From: Edaphochlamys debaryana
Taxonomy: Eukaryota; Chlorophyta; Chlorophyceae; Chlamydomonadales
NCBI GenBank assembly: GCA_016858145.1
Contig: JAEHOE010000053.1
Location: forward strand, 310,001 to 374,000
Direction: 5' to 3'
DNA length: 64,000 bases
The position numbers were made by a program, and so were the translations under genes. Below, one piece after another: positions 36,601-47,646 of this stretch. A model generated the notes under the pieces. The model was not told the origin of the DNA, ran no database searches, and worked only from the letters and a program-made list of their open reading frames with translations. Position 1 is the first letter of the stretch. Each line of letters opens with the position of its first letter.

Positions 36601-39600
36601 CCAGCGCCTTCGCCATCCCGGGCAACCACGACTGGTTCGACGGGCTCGAGGTGAGTCAGCTTGTACGGCAGATGACGCTACGGTACCGTCCTTCTTCCGC
36701 CAATCAATTGCCTGCACATCCCTTCACGCCTCTCCCACTTCATCGCAGACCTTCACTCGGGAGATTCAACACAAGGGCTGGCTGGGCGGCTGGCTGCTGC
36801 CACAGGTGCGAGGGCTGGTGTGAATTCCGGTATCCTGAGAGATGCCACTGTACTTCACACAGCTTGCAACTGGGCAGGGAGCCCACTATGCTTGCCCACC
36901 TGGCTGCACGCCCCCACACCTCTGCTTGACGTTGCCGCCCTTCTCTTTGCTCCCCGGCCACAACACAGGAGAAGAGCTACTTCGCTCTGCGCCTTCCCGC
37001 GGGCTGGTGGCTCTTCGGCTTTGACCTGGCACTCGTGCGGGTGCGGAGGGGACCCAGCCTCCGAGGGCCGTCGGGGTGTGCGCTCTGTTGCTCAGTGGTC
37101 CAGGTCCAGGCTGGCGTGACACCAGCCTCCCTCGAACCGCTAACCGCCAACCGCTAATAACCGTCGCCAACCGCAGGACATTGACATGCAGCAGTACCGC
37201 TACTTCGCCAACGTGGTCGAGCAGCGCATGGAGCCAACCGACCAGGTGGGCGTACGGTATATTGTACGGCGTTCAGATCTCAGGAATCATTCCTTCTTGG
37301 AGTTTGACTCGGCCCTTACGCCCAACTAGTCCATGCCTGGTCTGCCCTTGTGCACTTGGAGTCATGCTCACTCCTTCCCCGGCTCCCGTCCGCAGGTCAT
37401 CCTCGTGACGCACGAGCCGCTGTGGCTGCTCGAGTGAGGGCTTGGGAAACGGGAGAGGGGCTTGAGAGCGTCACGGGCGAAAGGCCGAACCCGCGCTTCA
37501 CCCCAGTACATGCACAGCCCGTGAGGCACCCATGTCCGCACACCCACCGCCACACACCCTCACCCCAGGTGGTTCTGGCACGGCTCCTTCGGCGCCAACC
37601 TGCGCCAGCTAGTGCGGGGCCACCTGCGGGGCCGGGCGCGGCTGCACCTGGCGGGGGACCTGCACTTCTACATGCGGCACTCCTGGGGGGCGGCTGGGGG
37701 CGAGGCCGGGGCCGACCCACATCAGCAAGCGGCCGGGGACCCAGGGGACGTGGGGGCGGGTGTGGAGGCGGGCCTGCGGGCCCACTCGGGCCCCGACAAC
37801 TCGGGCCCGGTGGGCCTGGGCGCGCTGGCGGAGGAGGCGGCTAGGCCCGGTCCGGAGCGGGCGAGCAGCCGGGAGGGCAGTGGAGGGATGGGCCTGTCCA
37901 TGTCAGCCCCACGGCAGATGGGCAATGGGGGATCGAGCTGGCGCCCTCCAGCCTCAGGGCCTCCCTCCATCCCCTCCCCGACCCCTCCCGGGGGATCCGG
38001 TGGGTGCGGGTACGTGAGCAGCGGCAGCTTCCTGGGTGGCAGCAGCGGCGATGAGTCAGAGGCTGGGCCGCTGGGCCCGTCCGTGCCCGTCCGGGGCCCG
38101 GGCCCTGGGCCCATGGCCGGGACAAGCCCGCCGCAGCTCCGATCGGCGTACCTCGGATCGGGGTCGCCCCCGGGGGCGCTGAGCGGCCACCCGCACTCAC
38201 ACGCGGCCACGGCGGGGGCTCCGGCGGGGCCGCACTTTCTCGCCCACCCGCCGCCGCGCCTGGCGTTGGAAGGGGACCCCAGCGCGGGCGCCGGGGCGGC
38301 GGCGAGCTCTCGTCGCCCTGCCGCCGCGCCCTGCCCCGGATGCCAGGTGCGCCTCCTGGGCGGTGTGGAACCGGCCATGTTTGGCTGGACGAGGGAGGCA
38401 GAGTTCGGCCAGGCTTGCACTTTCACCTGCGGCAGGTTTGGCGTAGGCCGAGTCCGGTTAGACCAGGCAGAGGCAGCGTTGGTATGGCCCTTGTGCAGTA
38501 CCTGACGCATTGCTGCCCTCCTGTTCACGCCTACCGGTACCCCGCCCTTCTTTCCACAGGCTCGGGCCGCCTGGGCTCGCCACCCCATGGACCCGGAGCA
38601 CCTGGTGGTGGCGGGGGGCGGGGGCGCCTTCCTGCACCCCACACACGTCTTTGCGGGCGCCCGCTTCCGCGCCCCGCCCGACCCCGCGGCGGAGGCCACG
38701 GCAGGGCTGTACGCGGCCGTCATGCAGCCCTGCACGTGCCGGTGAGTCAGCTGCCGTACGCACGATCGCAAGAGATCCCATGTGGAGCAAGGCCGTAAGC
38801 TGCGGGAAGCTGCAGTTCCGCAGCCTGAGGGTGCTCCGGCTCATGGCGAACACAAGCGTGAAAGACACATGTCACCAGGGCAAAATATGACGCTCAGCCG
38901 TGGCTCGTTACAAAGGGGGAGCACACACTGGCCCTGCTGTCCGTCGACGCAGCACAGAGCAACCCACACCCGTGTTGGTCCTCGTGCAAGCGCTTGCCCC
39001 TCCCAACCCCACCCCACCCCACCCCACCCCGACCCGACCCTCTTGCCACAGCATCTATGACCCGGTCGCCTCCGCGCACGTGCCCTGGTACGGCAGCGGT
39101 GGCGTGTACGGTGCCATGCCGCACGGCGGCGTGACGTACGGCAACGGCGGTACGGCAGGCGCGGGTACGGCGGACGGTACGGCGGGCATCATCGGTTACG
39201 CCGCGCTGGGGCCCGACGGGGAGTACACGTGCCGCTCGGCGTACCCCGGGCCTGAGACCTCGCTCCGACTGGGCAGGAAGAACCTGCACCTGTTTCGGCT
39301 GAGGAACACGAGGTGAGCGGTGTGGTGGTGGACGAGCTGTCTGGGTAGCACCGAACGCGACGGGCTAGGTCAGCGTCTTGGGAGCACTAGGCGAGCGCGG
39401 GCCAGCTGGGAAGCACCAGGTCATGCCTCCAACAAGAGCTTCTCAAGGGTGGCTCTTTGGACGCGCCGGTCGAGCTGCAGTTAGGCCTCGCAACTTGCCT
39501 TGGGGATCAGCACAACAGACCGTACTGCCGTGCACGTCGTACAGGTTCGACGTCATCGGCGGGCTGCTGTACTTCGGCCTCGTGGTTTCCGTACTGCCGC

Positions 39601-42568
39601 GCTGCTCGCTCGTGGGCGAGGTCCTGGAGGCCGACACACCCGGTGCGTCCCGAGGGTCTGCAGTCGCAATGGGGCAGCGGGGCAACGCGGAGCGTTGAAG
39701 GCAGGGGGCCCACGTTTACACCGCGCTACCACGTTACCGTAGCCCCTGGATCCGTGAAAGAGCCATTTGCTATACGTCTCCGGCTTCTTGAAATCCTGGA
39801 TCCACCCGCATGCGCCCGGATCTGGATCCAGGCCGCGCGCTGGCCCTGCTTGCCTCCGCCTACCTGGACACCCTGGGCGCCATCGTGGGTCGGTCCTACC
39901 TCTCCGCCGCCGCCCTGCTCTTCATGTTCCTGGGGGCGTACGGCCTGGCGGCGGGCGGTGAGCGGGTGGTTGGCGGTTGGTGGTTGGATCTGCGCCAGGG
40001 GCATGCCCGACACCCAGACCTCCACCGTGTTGCTTCACAGCCATTGTGCTGCCTCGTGCAGACCGCGCTGCCTGCCGCAACAATCCTTTCAATCCAACTG
40101 CGCCTCCTTTGCTTGCTTGCCGCCCAATCCCCTGTGCCTTGCACGCAGGCGGAGCGGGTGTGGCGACGGGCCCCATCGAGGGCATCTGGAACTGGCTGGG
40201 CGCCCCCTCCTCGGCGACCAAGCCCAGCAGCCCACCCTCCCCCGGCCCCGCCGCCGCCTCTGGCCCCGAGGCCCCGGCCGCGGCAGCGGCCGGCGCCCCC
40301 GGGTCCCGCCCCCACCCCGGGCCCGGCCCCGTGCCGGTTCCGGTTCCGGTGCCCTGCCGCCCCCCGCTGCTGCCCGCGCGGCTGGGCGGCTGGGGCTCGC
40401 AGCTGGCTCTGGCTGCCGCCCACACGCTGACGCACGCCTCCTGCGCCATCGTGTTGCTGCTGGTGCTGGAGCTGGGGGTGGAGACGTGCATCAAGTGGGT
40501 GGGGGGGTGGAGGGGATGTGGGGGGGATGTGGGGACGGTTTCTGGGCTTGATGGATCGTGTGAGTCCATACGGGCGGACTGGCTTGATCGTGAAGGGGTT
40601 GTGAGGGTCTAGACGGGGGTGCGGGATGGCTTGTGGTAGGGTTGGGGGTATGTTCGGCAGGCTCTGAAGGGAAGCGTCGTGCGGGTGGAGAGGGCCGAGT
40701 TGGGCTAAGGAGCTGAGCGCCCCCGCTTGGCCGCGCGCCGACCCCCGCAGGTACGAGCGCTTGGGCGCCGACGGCCCCCACAGCCTGTACCGCTGGTACC
40801 GGGCGTACGAGGAGGCGCACTTCCCCGACCCCATGGTGGGCACGTGCGCATGTGGTCGTTGGAGGTTGAGGTCGTCGACCGTTGACAGAGCCAACAATGA
40901 TGCTGCCGGCATTAGGTGTGCTTGTTGCCCAGCGGTCCCTCTCCCGCCTGGCCCTTACCCGCCTCACCTGATTCTCCCTTCCCCCCCCCCCTGTCAGGGC
41001 CTGCGTGCCGGCCTGGAGCGCTGGAGCCTGGGCGTGTACCCGGGGGCGCTGCAGCTGGCCATGGCGGTGTACGATGTGCCGGAGGTGCGTACGACAATGC
41101 GTACGGCGTGTACGGCAGATCTAGGCCGCTGCAGGGCACGCTGCAGCTGTAGGTGGCTCGTTGCACCGTGACCGAGCCTGCTCCCGGCCTCAGCCTCTCT
41201 GACCTTACAACCTCCTCCTGCTTCCCTCCCCCACCCCTCCCCCACCCCTCCCCCACCCCTCCCCCACCCCTCCCCCACCCCTCCCCGCCCCTTTACAGCT
41301 CATTGCCGTCTCCCGCACCGCCATGTGCGCCGCCGGAGGCTCCCTGGAGCCAATCAACCGCCTGCAGGTGTGTGGGAGGGGGCGTACCAAGCAAGGGCGT
41401 ACCCGCACTGGTGGCAGACCGGTGATGTACGTGGGCGCACGTGTGCCACAGCAGGTACCCGTCACGGACCGCTCCTCCTCCCCAAAACCGCCCCCTCTTC
41501 CGAAGCTCACCGCCCCCTCTCTCACCCGCTTGCCTCCCGCTCCCCCTTGCCGCCCCCCTTGCCGCCCCCCTTACTTCCCCCCTTGCCTCCTCCCCCTCCC
41601 CCCCAGGCGTGGGCCTACTACGGGGGCATGCTGGCCTACTTCTGGCTCCTGGCCACCCCCGCCATGGGCTTCGTGTGGGGGCTGTACTTCTACATCTCGG
41701 TAAGGACGGGGGGCAGGGGAGGGGAGTGGGAGGGGGAGGGGAGGGGAAGGGAGGGGGAGCGGATGACCGGACCATTGCCCACGTTGGAGGCGCGGCAGGA
41801 TGAGCCAGCCAGGCGCTGTGGCACCCTGAGGATGGGCCAGGCCCTGATGCACCCTCCAGGTGTGCTGGTGCCACATCCACTACGACGAGGCCTTCTCCTC
41901 CCTGCGGGAGGCCAACTGCAAGTCCTTTGTGCGCATGCACATCGGTGGGTGTGTGTGGGGGGGGGGTGAGGGGGACAGGGGGACAGAGGTGAGGGGCAAT
42001 GGGGCATTGGGGCGCCGGCGGGGGCGAGGTTGGACGAGTTACGGCTTTCAGTGCTGAGGTACGCGTGCAGATGGCGGTGGGATGGCACGGTTGCCCAGTG
42101 CAGGAGGGTGCCTTACCGGGTTGCCCTCCACACGCCCCTCCCCAGGCCCCACCGGCGACCTGCGGCTGTACTCCCTGGCCCTCGACAAAGTGCCCACACG
42201 GTACGGTGGGGAGCGGGGCGATGTGGGGAGTGGGGGGAGGAGGTTGAGGGATGGGGTCTGCATCTGCATCCGCATTCCTGTTCACGCCTGCCCCACCCCT
42301 CACGGCCTGCTCCCAGTCAACAAGATTACCCACCCCGGCCTCCACACCTGTCTGCACACCCCTGCTGCCCGCGTGCAGGTGGCAGGAGGACCCGCGGTGG
42401 CGCGGCCCGCACGGCGGCGGCTGGCCGGGGGTGGGGGCGCACGAGGCGTCCTACCCCAGCCGTTGGCTGCCTGCCGCCTGGGGCCGGCGGGGGGGGCTGC
42501 CCAAGCGGGCCTCGGCGGTGCGGTGGCGCCTGGTGGACTGGCTGCACGTGCCCAAGCGGCAGGGGTAG
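30640..42568 (+). CDS. Large multi-pass membrane calcineurin-like metallophosphoesterase (1871 aa, 35 exons)
   Basis: Member of a plant/algal family of very large membrane proteins with a central metallophosphoesterase domain; substrate unknown. Exons: 30640-30723, 30865-30913, 31222-31291, 31508-31649, 31892-32235, 32325-32518, 32651-32814, 33006-33075, 33213-33511, 33883-34064, 34200-34269, 34435-35004, 35298-35399, 35488-35580, 35754-35918, 36089-36162, 36269-36375, 36499-36650, 36749-36805, 36969-37034, 37177-37245, 37396-37433, 37569-38346, 38560-38741, 39052-39312, 39545-39642, 39832-39957, 40149-40494, 40751-40835, 40998-41084, 41299-41367, 41607-41699, 41860-41944, 42146-42200, 42379-42568. 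All 35 join in phase (5616 nt). The N-terminal third has several hydrophobic helices (FYLVGFFFTACVL; YINFSALYIVWLC; SMLIVVFLSSLA). Catalytic-domain motifs are DFMADTGDGGNSTYSVA (about 814), LLILGGDLAYPNPS (874), AIPGNHDWFDG (965), ILVTHEPLWLLE (1042), HLAGDLHFYMRHS (1080) and VVAGGGGAFLHPTHVF (1330). The last histidine motif reads GDLHFY rather than canonical GHxH. The C-terminal part has more helices and ends VDWLHVPKRQG. Exons 5, 9, 12, 23 and 28 carry low-complexity inserts. Confidence 0.87.
32708..32771 (+). repeat. Coding minisatellite: about four 15-bp units (TANGS) in exon 7 of the phosphoesterase gene
   Basis: The unit AACCGCCAACGGCTC is repeated in tandem and in frame, giving four TANGS pentapeptides followed by FITIDFPF. 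The copies look near-perfect, so the array is recent and probably length-variable. It lies in a loop between membrane helices. Confidence 0.85.
39002..39045. repeat. CCCCA/CCCGA tract in intron 24 of the phosphoesterase gene
   Basis: Tandem CCCCA pentamers pass into CCCGA units and end next to the acceptor before exon 25 at 39052. It probably serves as an extended polypyrimidine tract. Confidence 0.8.
41219..41290. repeat. CCCCCACCCCT decamer-type minisatellite in intron 30
   Basis: About six tandem copies of a CCCCCACCCCT-type unit fill the 3' half of the intron between exons 30 and 31, ending at the acceptor before 41299. The complementary strand is G-rich with four or more G-runs. Confidence 0.9.
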
Positions 42569-42612
42569 GGGTAGCAAGTAGGGGTAGGGGTAGGGGTAGG
42601 GGTGGGGATGGG
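42562..42612. repeat. GGGGTA hexamer array across the stop codon of the phosphoesterase gene
   Basis: Six or more AGGGGT/GGGGTA units begin inside the last codons (QG-stop) and continue into the 3' UTR. The unit is G-rich but is not the Chlamydomonas telomere repeat TTTTAGGG. Confidence 0.85.
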
Positions 42613-44028
42613 GCGGTGTACGCGACGTACCCAAGCACGGGGGGTAGCGTGCTGCGCGTGCTGGGCCCATGCAGCAGCAGGGCTGCAGAGGAGGTCGCTT
42701 GAGCTGGTGTTCCGTAAGCTAGGGGCGGTGGCCCGATCAGCAGCGCTGGCAGCCGGGCTCAGGAGGAGGTCGCTGGAGCGAGTGCTGACTTGGCTGTATG
42801 GGGCCCTGCCCTGGCGGCTCGGACGGCACGCAACAACATCAGCCCTGCACATGCTTGGCCGTGGTGGTGGAGGGGTGCTGGTGGCTACATGGGCTGCAGC
42901 CACAGGAAGAGCAAGCCCCGGGGGTTTCCTAAGTCTCTTCGGACATTCTTCTGGCCCGACACGTAGTAGCATTATCGGGCGTGTCTGGAGCGTACTGGAG
43001 TCTCGGGATCAACAGGGTCCCCACGGCCAACGGTAGTACGGCACCACGGTCATTCATGTACGAACTAGGATAGAGCACGGGCATCGGGATAACGAATGCG
43101 TCGGTCACTTCGACCCTGGCTTATCGGTTTGCGGGTTGCGTGTTTGGTCTGGGGGGCGAATGTGTTGTCGAGGTGTTTGCGGGGCCCTCCCTGATCACGC
43201 TGATTTGTGTTTGCGATAGTACGCCATGCCCGACAGTCTGTTTTGTCGTACATACAAAGTTCACACGGCGCGGAACCAAGCCGAACGAGCTGCCAACAGT
43301 GCCAGGCCCTGAGTGCGAGGGTGTTTCCGGTGTGCGGGTATTCATGTGATGCAGTTGATCCGGCCGACATCCAGCTGACTGTGAGAGAGGGCCGAGGCCT
43401 GAGGGACATTATGAGCAGGTGCCTTGAATCATAGGGTGTGTCTAGAGATGCACGACGATCTGGTAGACTCGCGTGACGGTGTGGTAGACTAACAGACTAA
43501 CAGACTGCGGGCTGCAGGGTCCCGGGCCTCTTGGTACCCTGTTAACAACGGTGATCATGGCCCTGGCGCGGCAACGCTGGCATTGAATGAGCAGCCGTCG
43601 ATCGAGGGGGGGAGGTCCAACATGAGAGCAAGAACCTTGGAGCGAGGTGCATTGCGCCGGGTGCTGCACTCAAGACGCCTGTGCCAGGGGCAGACCTGCT
43701 GAGAATGGTACCGGTATTCTACGCGGCATAGTGCCCTGGAGCTCGTCTGTGCTCGAGGGGATACGAGGCGGTAAGCTTACAGGCTGGGAGAAAGGCGCCA
43801 GCAGGATTGCCCTGACCCATGACGTCTTGTCTCGATATGGGAAGCACAAGCACAAGCTAATGTTGCAGCTCCCTGGCAGCCGTCAAGTTCCGCGCTCATC
43901 CTACATTGCACCTTGCTGTGGTCCCCAGCCACATTGGCACCAATCCGATCCGCAGGCGTCCCACCATTCGCATTGCTTATGTCTATCACCCGCTGAGCAC
44001 CTTTCCGTCGCCGAACCCGTGTTCAACT
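42613..44028. other. Convergent intergenic interval
   Basis: The interval lies between the 3' ends of the phosphoesterase gene (plus) and PIG-U (minus). It holds their 3' UTRs. A pair of imperfect AGGAGGTCGCT(T/G)GAGC segments about 75 bp apart (near 42690 and 42765) and a short CTAACAGA repeat at 43488-43505 are the only structures seen. No ORF has recognisable content. Confidence 0.5.
43777..43781 (-). terminator. TGTAA poly(A) signal candidate for PIG-U
   Basis: TGTAA on the minus strand, 248 nt past the PIG-U stop at 44029, a normal 3' UTR length for algal genes. Confidence 0.55.
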
Positions 44029-46681
44029 CTAGGCGCTGGCCTCAGCCTCCGGCGCGGCCTCCTTGCCCCTTGCGATCCGATCGACCCTCAGCGTCGTACC
44101 CAGCACCTGCATCAGCAGCACCACCCGCCACACGCCGTACGACAGCACAATGGAGTAGAAGAAGTTGCTGTTCGTACTCTCGTACGACAGCCACATGCGC
44201 AGCATGGCGGGGCCCAGCACGCACAGCACCAGCAGGCTGGCGGGCAGGAGCATCTCCGTACGGCTGGCCACGACCAGGGCGCCCTGCTGACGTGTCAGCA
44301 GCGGCAGCAGCGAGGCCGCCAGGCCCAGATCCGCCACCGAGGGGTAGGGCCGCAGCAGCCCAAGCGCCAGGAGTTGGACAAGAAAGAGCGCCAGGGGGCG
44401 GCGGGGCCCAAGGCGCATGGCCAGGGGCGGCGCCAGGGCGAATAGGAGCGAGTGGGCCAGCAAGCGGATGTAGGGCTGCGGGTAGGGGGCGGGCAGGGGC
44501 AGGATGGGGCATGGGTGAGGGACGGACAGATGTTCATGCGGGAATCCCTGGCCACCGATCTGCCGCCTGTTTATCAAACGGCATGCCCGGCACAGCGCCT
44601 GTTCCCCACCTCACCCCCTCACCTTGGTGTCGTCGAACGCCTCCATGGCGAGATACCACCACTGCCCCACGTTGGGCGCCACGTCATCCAGCAGCACCTG
44701 GCTGCCGTACACCCGTACGGCCCAGCAACCGCCGCCGCCCGCCGCACCACCTGCCGTACCGCCGTACAGCAGCGCCCCGAGCCGGCTTTCAAGCTCCGTG
44801 ATGACCACGCCCGACGCGTGTGTGATCGCCTTGGTAAGGGCCGCCACGTCAAGGGATGAAGCCGACCCAGATCCCGAGGGCTTAGATGCCACGTGCCCGC
44901 GCATGTGGGGTGGTGAGGGCGGCACGGGCGGCGGCGTGGGCAGCAGGCGGGGCCAGGGCGGCGTGAAGAGGAGGGCGTCCAGGGTGGAGGCAATGCACGT
45001 GGCGCTGGATCCCTCACGTGCTGGCAAGGCCCCGAGGTACAGATCCGACAGTACGGCAAGGCCGAGCATCGCGCCCGCCACCATCCAGCCGAGCCTGGTC
45101 AGCGCCCGCCACGGCAGCAGCGGCAGCCGGCCACGCACGGGCTTTGGACGAGTCAGCCGCGTCGGCTGCCGGGACGGCGGCGGGGGCCCGGCGCGGGGCG
45201 GCGGGCCGCGTGGGTGGGGCGGCATGGCCGGTGGCGCAGAGGCAGGGGCCTCGAGGCTGCGCAGGGAGCCTAGGTCACTGAGTCCGCCGTCGAGGCGAGT
45301 GACGTCGATGTCAGGGGGCTTGCGGAGGCGTATGGAGGGCAGCTTGTGGATGCCCATGGTAGCTGCGTAGGCGGAGGAGGTGGGGGTGCCCGCTACAGGG
45401 GTGCCTGTGGGCGAGTCGCCGTGCGGGAGGCCGTCCTTGCCTGGCTCCGGCACCGCCAGGGGCGGAGCATACCGCGCGGGCCGCTTCTCCTCCCCTCCGT
45501 TTGCGTCGGCATCCCCCGATTCGTCTGCTGCCGCAGCCGGCTTGGAGCCGGTTGCGTCGCCGATGGATGTAGAGGGCTCCGTCTCAGGCCCGGGCCGAGC
45601 GGGATCGCCTGGCGCAGCGGGTGTGGAGGTTGGCGCGGCAGGGTCCTCGGCACCCAGCCCGGACGCCTGTCCCTGGCCCTTGCCGTGCTTCTTTTTCTTC
45701 TTCTTATCGCCTGGGGCAGAGCGTTCCGCCTCCTCGACGGCAGCGGCCGTAGGCGAGGATGCGGCAGCGCCCTCCGCCGCCGCAGCGGCCTGCTTCGCCA
45801 GCGTGGGCTCGGGCGCTTTGGCCGTGGGTTGGGCCGCCGCCCCCGCAGCCGCAGCGGGTGGTTTCGCCTTGCCACCCTTTGTCTGCGGCTGTTCCTCTTT
45901 GGTCGCGGCTTGCGCCTCCACAGCTGCTGGTGCCTCTTTGGGGGAGGCCTGGCCGGAGGCCAGCTGAGCCAAAGGGGTGGCGACGTCCTCGGGGCTGTAG
46001 CTTAAAAGGCAGGCCACCGGGAGCTGCGAGGCACAGCAGATGGAGGGTAGATATCGTCATATTAGGGCGAGCATTGGATGCCAATTGGCACTCTGACACT
46101 TTGCCCACGCGTGCACACCGCCCAGCATGCCTTCCGAGTCCCAGCAGGCCCCAGCCCCCACCCACCAGCAGGACCAGGCAATGCAGGCTCAGGTAGCCCG
46201 CCGCCGCCAGTCCAAGCACGGCCAGACCTGGCCGCCGTACGCAGGTGCCGTACAGCGCCGTCACAATCGCGAGGCCCTCGAGCGGCGAGGTGGTGCCAGC
46301 GACTGACGCCAGGAGCGAGAACGGGTTCAGCAGGTACACCCAAGCCAGGACGGATGGCACAGAGGACGCCTTGTCAAAAAGCTTGGCCGCGAGCTGGGTG
46401 AGGAGGGTCGCGGCTACGAGGTCAAAGACCGTGTTGGGCAGCATAGAGAGCCAGGGCTGGTCCGCAACGGCGCTGTAGAGCCACAGCGCCAGCGGGGGGA
46501 TGCGCACGGACGTGCCGGCATATGGTGACACGCCGAGGGCGTACAGCGCCGTTCCCTCGCGAACCTCTAAGGCGCTGTTTGATGCTGTCGACACCTCGGG
46601 GCGCCACGCGAGCTGCGCGCCAATGCCGGTCCATGTGAGGAGGAGCCTCACGGCCACGGCAACAAGCGCGGCTTGTATCAT
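44029..46681 (-). CDS. PIGU: GPI transamidase subunit PIG-U / CDC91 homologue (787 aa) with a long insertion
   Basis: Multi-pass ER membrane subunit of the GPI transamidase, the complex that attaches GPI anchors to the C-termini of proteins. Exons: 46166-46681, 44623-46023, 44029-44475; phases 0/0. Exon 1 contains the family block ALGVSPYAGTSVRIPPLALW and WVYLLNPFSLLASVAGTTSP. Exon 2 ends with VLLDDVAPNVGQWWYLAMEA, matching the conserved LTPNIGLFWYFFAE region of animal PIG-U. Exon 3 has LRPYPSVADLGL and LSYESTNSNFFYSIVLSYG, equal to the family's SYPTVGDVAL and SANSNFFYAI segments. Typical PIG-U is about 435 aa. Here exon 2 holds about 300 extra residues, rich in Ala, Pro, Glu and Lys (including a KKKKKHGKGQG patch), placed between the exon 1 helices and the luminal/cytosolic VGQWWY segment. 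The start is the first ATG of a hydrophobic N-terminus (MIQAALVAVAVRLLLTW). Confidence 0.87.
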
Positions 46682-47078
46682 GCTGTGCGAGACGTCGTGT
46701 TCACTCCTTGCCACTGACACGCCAGCTATCGGCGCTGCAGAAGTACACGATCCGAGGAACCGCACATGTCGTGGCTCCTCCGCCACGATTTGGCGCAAGC
46801 CAGTAGGGCCTATCACGCTAATAGGTGTGGACGATATGGAGACATATGCCAGATTCACGCGTGCGCAACACCGCGACTGCCACAGATGGAACAACCAGGA
46901 AGCTTCGCACGATTAAGAAGTTGATGATGTGTAGGAAAGTTGTCGTGTGATGAAGATGGCCCAGGGTCTCAGTCCGTGTCAAGGGTGACCTCGCGGATGG
47001 CGAACCTGGCACGAACCCGCCGCGGTGGGCGCTAGGGGGAGTTCACACGCCTAGGACAGAGCATCTGCCAGCCGAGGG

Positions 47079-47083
47079 TTACA
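47079..47083 (-). terminator. TGTAA poly(A) signal candidate for the ankyrin-repeat gene
   Basis: TGTAA on the minus strand, 564 nt beyond the stop codon at 47647. Confidence 0.5.
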
Positions 47084-47526
47084 GCGGAACCAGCATGATC
47101 GTCCTGCCCACGACCTACGAAGCCCCTGCCAGCCGCGGCGAGTCCACCTCGGGGCACGCCTCGAGCCTCCGCCCATCCCACCGCTCACAGATGCTCCCAG
47201 CTCACCACGCGACCTCTAACCAATCGCTTGCGCACACGAGCAGCAATGGCTTGCAATAACAACTCCGAAGCCCTTGCCAGTGCGGCCGAGTCGTGGACTT
47301 TGGGCCGTTCCTTCCCATCCATGCATGTCCACGTCAGCAGGCGGCTGGTTCAGCGGGCCGTGCCCTTGCGCACTCCCTTGCCTTGCACTCCTGTTCTCAA
47401 CCTATCCCCCCTCCGCTCAATGAACACTCGCACACGCACCCTCAAGTCCATACGCATGTCCTTACGCAAGCCTGATCCTAGCGTGGCAGCGACCGGGCAG
47501 CGTCGACCGCTTCACCCTCCCGCCGC

Positions 47527-47558
47527 CCACAACCCAACCCAACCCAACCCAACCCACC
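47527..47558. repeat. AACCC pentamer microsatellite
   Basis: Five to six tandem AACCC units in the 3' UTR side of the ankyrin gene. Confidence 0.85.
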
Positions 47559-47646
47559 AGCTTGCTGCAGCAAGTACGCCCAAAGCCACATGCCCTGCCC
47601 TCCAGTGACCTTTCCCGCCTCCTCGAGACCAGCCGTCCCCTCCCCG

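Larger units (their letters stand above)
46682..47646. other. Interval between ankyrin gene 3' end and PIG-U start
   Basis: Both flanking genes read minus. The interval contains the ankyrin gene 3' UTR, a minus-strand TGTAA at 47083-47079 (564 nt past its stop), the PIG-U promoter, and a short CCCAA array at about 47527-47558. No ORF is supported. Confidence 0.5.

Noticed and set aside
42562..42612. Interstitial telomere
   Set aside because: The unit GGGGTA differs from TTTTAGGG, and the array lies at a gene end within ordinary chromosomal sequence.
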